A stretch of 64,000 bases of DNA from JACVCS01 sp038328575 (GCA_038328575.1 JBBQMD010000005.1:1-64000), one strand, 5' to 3'. Shown: positions 8,544 to 17,179, numbered from the stretch's first letter. Notes: a model not told the origin generated them from the sequence alone. Numbers and translations: made by a program.

Positions 8544-9491
8544 TTAGTGACCCTTGGGCCGACGGAACTTCCCGGTTCGCAGCGAGAGCTTGACGCTGTT
8601 GACCGCACGATCCCACGCGCTGTACTGCTCGGGTTTCTGGCCGCCGACGGGCCAAGACCACGGGACATACTTCAACCGGCGCGAGGCCATCCACCTCGCG
8701 AAGTCAAAGGCCTTGTCGGGTTCGTGAGCCGGGGGCGTCCAACTCGGATCGAGCCAGGCGACGACCAGGAGCTGGGCGGTGCGATACGTGTGCGTGCGGT
8801 AGCCCATCCGCTGCAACGCAAACGCACCGCGTTGCACGCTGTGGATCATCGCGTCGTGCAAGATCACGATCGCGGGGCGGAACGTGCGAACGGTGCCCAG
8901 CGCGTCGGCGACCGGGTGCGGGTCAGAGTGGTCGCCATCGATAATGACCCCGACCGGCGAGGGGCCGTACGGGCGAAGCTGCGGATCGGCGAAGAACTCC
9001 GTCGAGGTGATCCCCAGCAGGCTGAAGCGCCCGGCACCGGGAGCCGCGTCGCGCACGCGCTGCAGGTTCTCGCTGGCGCGCTTGAGGAATGCGTCGGGCG
9101 AGCGGGTTTCGTTGTGGCTGACGCGTGCATACTCCGGATCGAGCCCGACCGCGTCGCGCCCCGCGGCCATGATGTGGGCCAGCGACCAGCCGGTGTGCGT
9201 GCCGATCTCGACCCACCAACCCGGGGGTGAGGTCCTGGCGATGCGATACAGCAGCGACGCCTCCTCGGGCGTCATGTACCCGCACCCGGCGAAGAATGTC
9301 GGGTCGCAGAGCGTCTCATGACCCGCCGGCGCCCGCTTGTCGGCGTCGATCGGCTGGGCGTGCGGGAAGCAGGGACGAAGGTCGGGCGCCGTGTCGCCAG
9401 CGGCGATGGTGTTGGCGCTCAGGCCGCCATCATTTGGCACTTGCCAGTCAGTCGCGGCGGAATTCACAGAAGGGAGCGGGGCGGTGGGCAT
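8544..9491 (-). CDS. Class I SAM-dependent methyltransferase (Methyltransf_24-like)
   Basis: A 315-residue predicted SAM-dependent methyltransferase or cephalosporin-hydroxylase-like protein. The SAM-binding motif I is WWVEIGTHTGWSLAHI, followed by the acidic end of strand 2 (AVGLDPEY). Motif IV-like sequence is VGVIIDGDHSDPHPVADAL, then AIVILHDAMIHS, the arrangement seen in the Methyltransf_24 group. The C-terminus (RLKYVPWSWPVGG) resembles enzymes acting on surface glycans, but the substrate is unknown. I chose the ATG at 9491; an upstream extension to 9623 would run over the divergent small gene. An AATAAT box ends 6 bases before the ATG, so the transcript may be leaderless. Confidence 0.8.
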   Translation of the reverse strand: MPTAPLPSVNSAATDWQVPNDGGLSANTIAAGDTAPDLRPCFPHAQPIDADKRAPAGHETLCDPTFFAGCGYMTPEEASLLYRIARTSPPGWWVEIGTHTGWSLAHIMAAGRDAVGLDPEYARVSHNETRSPDAFLKRASENLQRVRDAAPGAGRFSLLGITSTEFFADPQLRPYGPSPVGVIIDGDHSDPHPVADALGTVRTFRPAIVILHDAMIHSVQRGAFALQRMGYRTHTYRTAQLLVVAWLDPSWTPPAHEPDKAFDFARWMASRRLKYVPWSWPVGGQKPEQYSAWDRAVNSVKLSLRTGKFRRPKGH

Positions 9492-9503
9492 CCTTCGATT
9501 ATT
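9492..9503 (-). promoter_or_regulatory. -10-like box directly before the methyltransferase start
   Basis: On the minus strand AATAAT (9503-9498) is followed by six bases and then the ATG at 9491. This spacing would put the transcription start at or next to the start codon. The six bases CGAAGG could alternatively act as a weak, too-close ribosome site. Confidence 0.35.
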
Positions 9504-9557
9504 GCGCCACCCCGGCGGCGACACCGCCCCCGCATCGGGGATTCTCCCGAGTGGCAC

Positions 9558-9570
9558 TACGCTCCTACGC
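9558..9570 (+). promoter_or_regulatory. -10-like box directly before the 9571 start
   Basis: TACGCT (9558-9563) is followed by seven bases and the GTG at 9571, with no Shine-Dalgarno. It matches the TANNNT-plus-short-gap pattern seen at several other genes in the window. Confidence 0.3.
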
Positions 9571-9903
9571 GTGAACCAGACGTCGGTCATCGTCGCGCTG
9601 GGTGTCATCTTCGCCAGCATCACGGCGAGATTGGTCTACTACATCTGGTGGCGCGGGGCAGTGGGTGGGAGACCAATCCGATTTGGTCAACCGACCAAAC
9701 AAGACGGCAACGCGACCATCGTTCGATGGGGCGACGCAGAGCCGTCATCGCGCGTTCAGGGTACTTTGCGCGTGGAGGGCGGGGAGGTCGCGTCGACGGG
9801 TGCGGGTGGAGCAGGGGGAGCGGGGGATCTCGGGGGCGTGAGCGCGGGCGTGCCGGGCGAAGCAGCGCCGCCAGCTGGCGGGCGCGAATCGCTAGAACGT
9901 TGA
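9571..9903 (+). CDS. Small single-pass membrane protein (possible)
   Basis: A 110-residue frame starting with GTG. It opens with a clear membrane segment (QTSVIVALGVIFASITARLVYYIWW) followed by a soluble part containing PIRFGQPTKQDGNATIVRWGDAEP and a Gly/Ala-rich tail. Codon positions show the usual high third-position GC in the first 80 codons. Its last ~150 bases overlap the 3' end of the convergent lipoprotein gene (9756-11105), which lowers confidence. In its favour are the membrane segment and a TACGCT box seven bases before the GTG. The function is unknown. Confidence 0.45.
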   Translation: MNQTSVIVALGVIFASITARLVYYIWWRGAVGGRPIRFGQPTKQDGNATIVRWGDAEPSSRVQGTLRVEGGEVASTGAGGAGGAGDLGGVSAGVPGEAAPPAGGRESLER

Positions 9904-11105
9904 CTGCGTCCGAGTTCGGGGACGAGCGCGATAAGGACGCGTGCGCCGCCAGCGACGCCGCGGGCGCTGAGCATTTCTTCGCCCAGAGACCGCACGGGTC
10001 CATCGTCGGGGCCTCGGGTGCTCGCGCCGGGGCGCGTGGGCTCGGCGGGCTTGGGAGTTGTTTCGGATTGCGGCGTGGGCGGGTCGCGTCGGACCTTGCC
10101 CAGCTTGGCGATCGGCGCGGTGGTGGATTCGTCGAGGATCGGGCGAGCTTGCCCTTGCGCCGAGTCGAGCGCCGCGGAACCTGGCTCTGCGGAGGCGTTG
10201 GTCGCAGCGGGGATGGCGGTGTCGGTGGTGGTGAAAGTGGAGGTCTGGTCCTGCCACGAGCGGCCCGGTGATTCCGGAACGATCAACACCGCCTCGCCGG
10301 CGCGCAGCGTGAGGGTCAGGAGCAGGCGCCGGAACACCAGGCCCTCGTTCGTCGCGTCGGTGGTGGTTGTGCGGGGTGCGAGCAGGTCGGGCGTTTCAAG
10401 GCGGCCGTCGGCGTGCTGAGGGACCAGCTGGATCCGCATTTCGGCGTCCACGCCGCTGTCGCCCGGGACCGGGACGGGCCAGCAGCGTGCGAGAAGACGT
10501 AGCGTGCCGGGCGGGAGCGCGACGCGGGTGTCGCTGAGGCCGATGACTCCGCCGCGTGCGAACTCGGGGCCTCGGGCGGCGACACTCCAGCGTGCGCCTT
10601 GCTCGAGCCACTGTCGCTGCACCGCGATCGGCGCGCTGCTGACGCGTTGGCCGGGCTCAAACTTGTCGAGCGAAAACTGCCCGACCCTGGGCGAGAGCTC
10701 CGCCTGGAGCCGCGGCAAATCCGCCCGGTTCACGCGTAATACGCGCATTCCCGCCCGCTTCCATGCCTCTTCTGACACGCCGACACGCTCGGGCTGCGCG
10801 CTCTCCACGGAGCGCAGCGCCCGCGCGATGTCATCCTCGCGCTCGTTGATCACCCACGATCGCACCTCGACGCCGATGCGATTGATGACCGCCGGTTCAT
10901 CGGGATCGAGCGCCGGTGTTGCGAGGGCTGACGAGGTGCCGCCGCGTTTGACCGCGCCAGTGTGCGAAGGCTGATCGGTCGCACATCCAATCAGACAGCC
11001 CGCCAAAGCGGTGAACGTCATGCCCGCGAACCAGCGCTTGGCGATCTGGGCCGCGCGAGGTGTCAATCTGGGGAGGCTGCGGCGGTATGCGGCGTGGTCG
11101 TTCAT
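9756..11105 (-). CDS. Hypothetical lipoprotein
   Basis: An unrecognised 449-residue exported protein. The ATG at 11105 precedes an Arg-rich N-terminus and a hydrophobic stretch ending LIGCATDQ, a lipobox, so it should be lipid-anchored. The middle contains repeated Glu/Arg-rich beta-type segments (WVINEREDDIARALRS, MRVLRVNRADLPRLQAELS, LVFRRLLLTLTLRAGEAVLIVPE). The last ~120 residues are Pro/Thr/Ser-rich and probably disordered, except for VAGGARVLIALVPELG. No enzyme motif was seen. There is no Shine-Dalgarno; a minus-strand TACGCT box lies 11 bases before the ATG. The 3' end overlaps the small plus-strand gene at 9571. Confidence 0.72.
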   Translation of the reverse strand: MNDHAAYRRSLPRLTPRAAQIAKRWFAGMTFTALAGCLIGCATDQPSHTGAVKRGGTSSALATPALDPDEPAVINRIGVEVRSWVINEREDDIARALRSVESAQPERVGVSEEAWKRAGMRVLRVNRADLPRLQAELSPRVGQFSLDKFEPGQRVSSAPIAVQRQWLEQGARWSVAARGPEFARGGVIGLSDTRVALPPGTLRLLARCWPVPVPGDSGVDAEMRIQLVPQHADGRLETPDLLAPRTTTTDATNEGLVFRRLLLTLTLRAGEAVLIVPESPGRSWQDQTSTFTTTDTAIPAATNASAEPGSAALDSAQGQARPILDESTTAPIAKLGKVRRDPPTPQSETTPKPAEPTRPGASTRGPDDGPVRSLGEEMLSARGVAGGARVLIALVPELGRSQRSSDSRPPAGGAASPGTPALTPPRSPAPPAPPAPVDATSPPSTRKVP

Positions 11106-11285
11106 GCGGGGATGTGAGCGTAACCACACGTCTGGAGCCGCGGAGGGGTGGTGGGGGCTGGCGGGAGGCGTCATATTCTGGCCCGTTTATTCGACTCTCG
11201 CGTGGCGTCGTGTATGGTGGGGTCGGTGAGCCTTGGACCTGCGTCCGGTGGACGCAGTGCGCGGGGCTTTGATGGAGTGCAGTAC

Positions 11286-12467
11286 GTGAAAACATCAATT
11301 GCTGTTGCGTCGCTGGCTATTTCACTGGTTTCGAACGGATCCGCCATGGCCCAGCCGGGCAATCTGGCGGTCCTGCGCGTTGGTGCCGCTGGTGGGACGA
11401 CCTCGCTGACCTCGGCCGCGGCTCCGGTGTTCATAGACCGCTTCGACTCGATCGCCCCCGCGCAGCTTGCCCCAACTGTTACCTGGGCCCTTCCGACGAC
11501 GACAATCGGCGCGCAGCGCCGGCTGACCATCTCCGGCTCGCAGGTCGCTGAGGGTGGTTTGCAGCTCTCCGGCAACGGGCAGTATCTGGTCCTTGGTGGG
11601 TACGACGCGAGCGTCGGCACCGCTGGCGGCACCGGGGCCGGCCTGCTCAACAACTCCGGCACCGGGCGCGTGGTCGCTCGCATCGACTCCGCCGGCAACA
11701 TCGATACATCGACCGTCTACGGCAATGGCGAGTTCAGCGGCGCCGCGGGCACCGGCCTGAGGGGCGTCTACTCAGCCGATGGCACGTCGTTTTATGGCGT
11801 CGGCAACGGCACCGGCACGCTCCCCGGCACCAGCGGCGGCATCCGCCGCATCGCCTTCGGCACGATCACAGCGCCCGCCTTGCCCTCGACCCTGATCTCT
11901 CCGGGCAACGCCGGCACCGGCACCGCCAACGTCCGGCGCGTCCAGGCGTTCAACGCCCAGCTCTACGCCATCACGAACAGCTCGCCCTTCACCGGCGTCA
12001 ACAGCATCGGCGCCGGCATCCCGACCAACTCCGGCAACTCACAGACCAACCTCTTCGGCACCGGCGGCAGCTCCTACGACTTCTTCTTCCTTTCCTCGAC
12101 GATCGCCTACCTCACCGACACCCGCGCCATCGCTAGCGGCGGCGGGCTCCAGCGCTGGAACTTCGACGGCTCAGTTTGGTCGCTCGCCTACACGCTCACG
12201 ACCGGGCTGGATGTCGGTCTCTCAGGCCTGACGGGCCTGAGCCTGGCTGGTGGCGATGTGTATTTCGCAGGCATCACGTCCGACGGACGTCGCCTGGTGA
12301 CCATCACCGATAACACCGGCAACATCAGCGCGACCGGCTCGTTCGTGACGCTCGCGACCGCTCCTGCCAACACATTCTTCCGCGGCGTCGCCATCCCCAC
12401 CCCGGGCGCTGCGTTCGTCCTGGGCCTCGGCACGCTCGCGGCCAGCCGCCGTCGGCGCACCGCCTGA
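11286..12467 (+). CDS. Secreted protein with PEP-CTERM-like C-terminal anchor
   Basis: A 393-residue exported protein. The GTG at 11286 has GGAG about eight bases upstream and starts a signal peptide (KTSIAVASLAISLVSNGSAMA). The mature domain is rich in Gly, Thr, Ser and Asn with repeated short beta-type segments such as QYLVLGGYDASVGT and SSYDFFFLSSTIAYLTDTRAI, suggesting a beta-propeller-like fold. The tail is IPTPGAAFVLGLGTLAASRRRRTA, the same anchor type as the proteins at 419 and 42286. It is divergent from the lipoprotein gene at 9756-11105. The biological role is not recognised. Confidence 0.82.
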   Translation: MKTSIAVASLAISLVSNGSAMAQPGNLAVLRVGAAGGTTSLTSAAAPVFIDRFDSIAPAQLAPTVTWALPTTTIGAQRRLTISGSQVAEGGLQLSGNGQYLVLGGYDASVGTAGGTGAGLLNNSGTGRVVARIDSAGNIDTSTVYGNGEFSGAAGTGLRGVYSADGTSFYGVGNGTGTLPGTSGGIRRIAFGTITAPALPSTLISPGNAGTGTANVRRVQAFNAQLYAITNSSPFTGVNSIGAGIPTNSGNSQTNLFGTGGSSYDFFFLSSTIAYLTDTRAIASGGGLQRWNFDGSVWSLAYTLTTGLDVGLSGLTGLSLAGGDVYFAGITSDGRRLVTITDNTGNISATGSFVTLATAPANTFFRGVAIPTPGAAFVLGLGTLAASRRRRTA

Positions 12468-12572
12468 GCACGGTCGGGCAAAGTCAGGCGCGTTGGTACG
12501 ACGTTTGGGCACGAATCGCGCGGCGACGGCTGGCGAATACGCTTCTGGACTCTGAAGTTCAGGAGCATTGCC

Positions 12573-13370
12573 ATGACTATTGCTGAGCCTCGTCACTCGA
12601 TTGCGCGCCCGCTGCGCCACCTGATGGTCGGTATCGCCACCTCGTGTGTGCTGGCGGGCACGCTCAGCGCACGTGAGCCGTCAACCCCGCCAGCCCCGGC
12701 GACGCCAGCGCCGACTGCGCCCGCCGCAAATCCTCCGAAGACACCCGGCGCGGCCCCGACCGCGCCCGCGGTTGGCGTTCGCCCGGGCAACAAGAAGGAC
12801 CAACCGAGTGCCGCGGGCATGGTGGGGCGTGATCAAACGATCAGCGACTTGCAAGAGGCGCACGCGATCGCGGCGTCGCTGGTCGCCGATTGCGAGCGTT
12901 ACGCCAAGCAGGCCGATGAGGAAGGCCAGGGGCAGGTCGCGTCGTTGCTGCGGGCGGTGAAGCGTTCCAACGAGATTCGCCAGCGGGCGATTGGCAATGT
13001 GATCCAGAAGCTCAACGCTCAGGAGAAGGCACCGGCGAGCCCGGGCTCGAGCCGCGCCAAGTCGGCGGAGAATATCAAAGCGCTGATTCAGACAATCGAT
13101 GAGCAAAAGGACAAAGGCATTCCGACTTACCTTGCGCGGGCGAAGACGGAGGTGAACCGGGACGTGTCGCAGGCCCTTCGGTACAGCCGCGAAGCGCTGC
13201 GGGAGCAGAGCGCGATGCTGGGCGAGGCGCGGGACAATCCCGCGCAGTTCAAGGGCGGGACGAAGGAGTACTACGTCTCGCGGACCTGCGGCTTCATGGT
13301 GGACAAGCTGGATTTTCAGAAGTGCCCGGTCTGCTTGGCCGCTCGCGACGACTTCGAGCAGGTGAAATAG
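12573..13370 (+). CDS. Secreted rubrerythrin-like protein lacking metal ligands
   Basis: A 265-residue protein with an AGGAG ribosome site, a probable signal peptide (hydrophobic LMVGIATSCVLAGTLSA) and a Pro/Ala-rich linker (residues ~36-80). By eye, the rest follows rubrerythrin: a four-helix part (residues ~92-150 and 165-222; ADEEGQGQVASLLRAVKRS, AENIKALIQTIDE, ALRYSREALREQ) and a rubredoxin-like end (YYVSRTCGF, then KCPVCLAARDDFEQV). The ligands are missing. Where ExxH iron motifs are expected it has N133/R136 and L209/Q212, and the first of the four rubredoxin cysteines is Ser236 (Cys239, Cys251 and Cys254 remain). Rubrerythrins are normally cytoplasmic peroxidases. This looks like an exported, catalytically dead relative. 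The family assignment is my visual alignment and has not been searched. Confidence 0.75.
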   Translation: MTIAEPRHSIARPLRHLMVGIATSCVLAGTLSAREPSTPPAPATPAPTAPAANPPKTPGAAPTAPAVGVRPGNKKDQPSAAGMVGRDQTISDLQEAHAIAASLVADCERYAKQADEEGQGQVASLLRAVKRSNEIRQRAIGNVIQKLNAQEKAPASPGSSRAKSAENIKALIQTIDEQKDKGIPTYLARAKTEVNRDVSQALRYSREALREQSAMLGEARDNPAQFKGGTKEYYVSRTCGFMVDKLDFQKCPVCLAARDDFEQVK

Positions 13371-13380
13371 GCGAGGTGCC

Positions 13381-13572
13381 ATGTTTGCAACGCCCGAAGT
13401 TCAGCGACTCTCGCGAGAGTTTCAAGAGATCCTGCCCCAGCGGCTTCAGCGTGTCAACACGCTGGCCAAGCGGCACGTTGAGAGAGTTCTCGCAGCTCGA
13501 TTGAGAGTTTGTGCTGCTGGGGAGAGCGCTGCGCTGATGCATCAGATGCTGGTCTTCAGCGGGCAACGCTGA
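13381..13572 (+). CDS. Possible small protein downstream of the rubrerythrin-like gene
   Basis: A 63-residue frame beginning 10 bases after the preceding stop, with a GAGG-type ribosome site five to six bases before its ATG. The sequence (MFATPEVQRLSREFQEILPQ, then RVNTLAKRHVERVLAARL) is helical and basic. It could be a small co-transcribed protein or a chance frame. There is no recognisable domain. Confidence 0.3.
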   Translation: MFATPEVQRLSREFQEILPQRLQRVNTLAKRHVERVLAARLRVCAAGESAALMHQMLVFSGQR

Positions 13573-13585
13573 TGGCGATTGGTGG

Positions 13586-14737
13586 TCAGAGCGCGACGCG
13601 CTCAAGGGCCGTGAGATCGACGCCCGCGAGGTTGGTATCGCGCACTGCGAAGAGGCGAGCCCGAAGCTCGCCGGGCGTCTGCGCCACGATGTTCAGGTGC
13701 CCGACCTTGCGCCCCTCGCGCGCGGCTTTGGCATAGTCGTGTACGCGCAGGTACGGGATGCTGAGGGACGCGCCGGCCTCGGGCATCTGGCCGATGACGT
13801 TGATCATCGCGCTGTGCCCGATGCAGTCGCACGCACCCAGCGGCAGCCCGACCACGGCGCGCAGGTGATTCTCAAACTGACTGGTCGCGGCGTTGTCGAT
13901 CGTCCAGTGCCCGCTGTTGTGCACACGCGGCGCGATCTCGCTCGCGACCAGGCCGCCCGGCGCGCCGGGCGCTTCAAAGAGCTCCAGCGCCAGCACGCCG
14001 ACATAGTCCAGCGACGTCATGATGCTGCGGATCAACTTTTCGGCGTGCGACTGCAACTCCGCAGAGACGTTCGGCGCTGGCGCGATCGAGAGCCGCAGGA
14101 TCCCGGTTGCGTGGTGATTCTCAGTGAGCGTGTAGCAGCGTGTCGCGCCGTCGGTGGCACGCACGCCGATGATCGAGAGCTCGCGCGAGAACGCGACAAG
14201 CTCCTCGTAGATCAACGCGGCGTCGTTCGCTGGCGCCCCGAGCGAGCTCCACGCGCTGGCGAGGTCGTCACCCGGATGAATCACACGCTGGCCTTTGCCG
14301 TCGTATCCGAAGCGCCGGGTCTTGAGGATTCCCGGCGCGCCGACCGAGCCCACCGCGGCTTGCAGATCCGCCAGTGAATCGACGGCGACGAATCTCGGGG
14401 TCGGGATGCCCAGCGAGTGAAAGAGCGTCTTCTCGCGCAGCCGGTCCTGCGCGGTCATCAGGGCGCGGGCCGATGGACGCATCGGCACGCCCAGCCCGCT
14501 AATCGATTCCGCCAGCGACGCCGGAACGTTCTCAAACTCGAGGGTGCAGGCGTCGAGGTCGCGGACGAACTCGTTCAGGGTGGCTGCGTCGTCAAACGGC
14601 GCGTTGATGGTCGGGGCGAGCTCGCTGGCGCCCGCGTCGGTCGCGGGATCCCAAACTCGAAATCGCATGCCCAGGCGGGTGCCAGCGAGGACGAGCATCC
14701 GGCCCAGTTGCCCGCCGCCGAGGATGCCGACGATCAT
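13586..14737 (-). CDS. purK: N5-carboxyaminoimidazole ribonucleotide synthetase PurK
   Basis: ATP-grasp enzyme that carboxylates 5-aminoimidazole ribonucleotide with bicarbonate to N5-CAIR in purine synthesis; its product goes to PurE. The N-terminus MIVGILGGGQLGRMLVLAG is the PurK nucleotide-binding start. The ATP-grasp core (GAPGILKTRRFGYDGKGQ) and the active-site region EIAPRVHNSGHWTIDNAATSQFENH are clear. The 383-residue length from the ATG at 14737 is normal. The frame extends upstream inside purE, but the ATG chosen gives a 4-bp ATGA overlap with the purE stop, which indicates translational coupling. Confidence 0.96.
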   Translation of the reverse strand: MIVGILGGGQLGRMLVLAGTRLGMRFRVWDPATDAGASELAPTINAPFDDAATLNEFVRDLDACTLEFENVPASLAESISGLGVPMRPSARALMTAQDRLREKTLFHSLGIPTPRFVAVDSLADLQAAVGSVGAPGILKTRRFGYDGKGQRVIHPGDDLASAWSSLGAPANDAALIYEELVAFSRELSIIGVRATDGATRCYTLTENHHATGILRLSIAPAPNVSAELQSHAEKLIRSIMTSLDYVGVLALELFEAPGAPGGLVASEIAPRVHNSGHWTIDNAATSQFENHLRAVVGLPLGACDCIGHSAMINVIGQMPEAGASLSIPYLRVHDYAKAAREGRKVGHLNIVAQTPGELRARLFAVRDTNLAGVDLTALERVAL

Positions 14738-15243
14738 CGTCCGGGCTCCGTTGACGCTGGCGGGGGGAGGACGCTGGCGAGGGCTTGGCGGGTCTGCTGG
14801 GCGCGAAACTCGTCGAGGGCTGACAAGAGATGCGGGTGCTTGTTGGCAAGGATGGACGCCGCGAGAAGGGCGGCGTTGATCGCGCCGGCGCGCCCGATCG
14901 CGAGCGTTCCGACCGGAATCCCTGCGGGCATCTGGACGATCGAGAGGAGTGAATCGACGCCGTGCAAGGCTTTGGATTCCACCGGCACGCCAAGGACCGG
15001 CAGAGATGTTTTGCTGGCGCACATCCCCGGCAGATGCGCAGCGCCCCCGGCGCCGGCGATGATCACTTCGATGCCGCGATCTCGCGCCGTGGCGGCGTAC
15101 TCAAACAGCAGATCGGGTGTGCGGTGTGCTGAGACCACGCGGGTTTCGTGGGCGATGCCCAGGCGATCCAGCGTCGCCGCGGCGTGCTGCATCGTCTCCC
15201 AGTCTGACGAAGAGCCCATGATGACGCCGACGAGCGGAGGCAT
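14734..15243 (-). CDS. purE: N5-carboxyaminoimidazole ribonucleotide mutase PurE
   Basis: Catalyses N5-CAIR to CAIR rearrangement, the step after PurK. The hallmark sequence is VGVIMGSSSDWETMQHAA at the N-terminus, followed by SAHRTPDLLFEYA and IIAGAGGAAHLPGMCAS with the conserved Ser/His active-site residues. It has 169 residues, normal for class I PurE. purE is first in a two-gene minus-strand operon and overlaps purK by 4 bp. A TACACT box six bases before the ATG, without a Shine-Dalgarno, suggests a leaderless transcript. Confidence 0.96.
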   Translation of the reverse strand: MPPLVGVIMGSSSDWETMQHAAATLDRLGIAHETRVVSAHRTPDLLFEYAATARDRGIEVIIAGAGGAAHLPGMCASKTSLPVLGVPVESKALHGVDSLLSIVQMPAGIPVGTLAIGRAGAINAALLAASILANKHPHLLSALDEFRAQQTRQALASVLPPPASTEPGR

Positions 15244-15255
15244 GATCGCAGTGTA
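15244..15255 (-). promoter_or_regulatory. purE -10 box abutting the start codon
   Basis: Reading the minus strand, TACACT (15255-15250) is followed by exactly six bases (GCGATC) and the purE ATG. With a normal -10 spacing the transcript would start at the A of the ATG, so purEK mRNA may be leaderless. No clear -35 hexamer was identified. Confidence 0.45.
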
Positions 15256-15325
15256 GCGAACGCGCTCACGCCGGTCCTCATGCGGGCGATGGCGAAGCCT
15301 TCGGGCAGGTGCGGCAAGGGTCTGG

Positions 15326-15784
15326 CTAGTTCTTCGCTGGAGCCCAGTCGCGCCCGGTGAGTTCGCGCAGGCGCATGATGGACGCCGCGACGAGCCGGCG
15401 CTCGCGGATGCGGTCGCGGCTAGAGGCGATGCCCAGGAACGCCGAGACGGTGATCTTTTCCGGCGTCAGGGTGCCGGGATCGGCGGGCACCGAAATCGGC
15501 GCGGGCGGATTATTCCGGACGAAGCGCAACTCGCCCTCATCGGAAGTGATGCTGAGCAAGTTGAAGACCAGCGTGCGGTCGTCGGGTCGCTCGGTGGTGA
15601 GGATCGCGCACTCGCCGGCGGTCAAAGCGTGGAAGGCTGCGGGCTCGGCGTCGCTCCAATCGGCCAGGATGGAGGACGGGTTGTCCGCCTGTGGGGGATT
15701 GATGAGGCCACAGCCGGAAAGTGTCACGCAAATGACAATGCATGCGATTGTTGAGATCAGGCGTATTTGCTGCGAGATGAGCAC
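15326..15784 (-). CDS. Small hypothetical lipoprotein
   Basis: A 152-residue protein of unknown function. The start is a GTG at 15784 giving a lipoprotein signal (LISQQIRLISTIACIVICVTLSGC). The frame is open upstream to 16030, but that extension would precede the signal peptide and enter the divergent phoH gene. The mature part is a small mixed alpha/beta domain (SSILADWSDAEPAAFHALT, TLVFNLLSITSDEGELRFV), ending with IMRLRELTGRDWAP. It is divergent from phoH and lies upstream of purE on the same strand, separated by about 80 bp. Confidence 0.68.
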   Translation of the reverse strand: MLISQQIRLISTIACIVICVTLSGCGLINPPQADNPSSILADWSDAEPAAFHALTAGECAILTTERPDDRTLVFNLLSITSDEGELRFVRNNPPAPISVPADPGTLTPEKITVSAFLGIASSRDRIRERRLVAASIMRLRELTGRDWAPAKN

Positions 15785-16016
15785 ATGATCATTGACGATC
15801 GAGCCAATATTCCATCTATTCGTGATTTTTCGAGCGCGGGCTTCGAACCGCAGTTCTGCCCGGGTGGGCATGGCTGAGCCTGGGGAGGGCGCTGGCGCAG
15901 GCGTGCTTGGAGGTTGAGGCGTGATAGCATCCCCCGGATTCAGAGGGTGCGCGTTCGTGTCGAGCGAGTTGGCGTTGGCCCACCTCAGGCGATCGAACCT
16001 ATGGAGTAGCAGACGC

Positions 16017-17111
16017 GTGGACGTGTTCATTCAAGTGCCTCGTGGGGCCGAGCTGGTCAGCATCTTCGGTCCTGCGGATCGTAACGTCAAGATGGTGCGC
16101 GAGGCGCTGGGTGTCCGCATTTCGACGCGGGAGGGGAAGATCAAGGTCAGCGGGGAGCCGCGCGAGCTGGGCGTTGCGCGTCGGGTGATGGAGCAGCTCG
16201 TGAAGGCCGCGGCGTCAAAGGACGAGCGCTATGGCGAGCGTCGCGAGGTGATGGCGCTCATCGCCCGCACGTCCACTGAGGCCAGCGAAGACGGGGAGCA
16301 GACGACGCAGATGGCGCGCGAGGGGTGGGAGGTCGGCGATCCGAGCGCGCCAGCGTGGGGAGCGCAGCTGAACGTCTATGTGGGCGGCAAGCCTGTCAAA
16401 GCGCAGACCGCGAACCAGCAGTTGTATTTGGACGCGATTCGCGATCACGACGTGGTGTTCGGCATTGGGCCTGCTGGCACTGGCAAGACGTACTTGGCGG
16501 TCGCGGCCGCGGTACACCTGTTAAAGATGGGGCGCTGCCGGAAGGTGATCCTGGCGCGCCCTGCGGTTGAGGCTGGCGAGAAGCTGGGCTTTCTGCCGGG
16601 CGACTTGCAGCAGAAAGTGAACCCGTACTTGCGGCCGCTGCTGGACGCGCTGCATGAGATGATGGACTTCAACACGATCCGTCGCTTTATGGAGACGGAT
16701 GTGGTGGAGATCGTGCCGCTGGCGTATATGCGTGGGCGGACGTTGAACCGGGCGGTGATCATTCTGGACGAAGCCCAGAACACCACGCGTGGGCAGATGC
16801 GGATGTTCCTGACCCGCATGGGGCACGGGTCCAAGATTATCGTGACCGGGGACGTGACGCAGGTGGACCTTGAGGACCCGACACAAAGCGGCCTGATTGA
16901 CGCGGTGCGGACGCTGAAACGAGTGCAGGGGCTGGCGTTCTCGGCCCTTGATCAGACGGACATTGTGCGACATCCGATGGTGCAGAAGATCGTGGACGCG
17001 TACGAGAAGACCGATAAGCCGCGGGTGGGTTCGTCTGCGGGGTCTCTGGCAAGGCGTGGCGGCGGCGGGTCGATGCAAGACGGGCCGACGAGCGGCGGCT
17101 CTCGGACCTGA
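16017..17111 (+). CDS. phoH: PhoH family ATPase
   Basis: PhoH-like P-loop NTPase, about 364 residues, often linked to RNA metabolism through its neighbour YbeY. Walker A GPAGTGKT is near residue 151, followed by LAVAAAVHLLK. The conserved PhoH segments VILARPAVEAGEKLGFLPGD, Walker B VIILDEAQNTT and the sensor SKIIVTGDVTQVDL are all present. An N-terminal KH-like region (residues ~5-60, IFGPADRNVKMVREALGVRI) is typical. I chose the GTG at 16017 because it follows GGAG by 11 bases and is where homology begins; a second in-frame GTG at 16023 and an upstream extension to 15921 are alternatives. It is followed by the 7TM-HD gene, a classic pairing. The ybeY gene that often comes next is absent here. 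Confidence 0.93.
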   Translation: MDVFIQVPRGAELVSIFGPADRNVKMVREALGVRISTREGKIKVSGEPRELGVARRVMEQLVKAAASKDERYGERREVMALIARTSTEASEDGEQTTQMAREGWEVGDPSAPAWGAQLNVYVGGKPVKAQTANQQLYLDAIRDHDVVFGIGPAGTGKTYLAVAAAVHLLKMGRCRKVILARPAVEAGEKLGFLPGDLQQKVNPYLRPLLDALHEMMDFNTIRRFMETDVVEIVPLAYMRGRTLNRAVIILDEAQNTTRGQMRMFLTRMGHGSKIIVTGDVTQVDLEDPTQSGLIDAVRTLKRVQGLAFSALDQTDIVRHPMVQKIVDAYEKTDKPRVGSSAGSLARRGGGGSMQDGPTSGGSRT

Positions 17112-17179
17112 ACGAAGGACTGGGTGGTGGGGCAGCAGGCGAGTCGAGCGTTGATGATGTTGCGGGATTGACCGTCACC

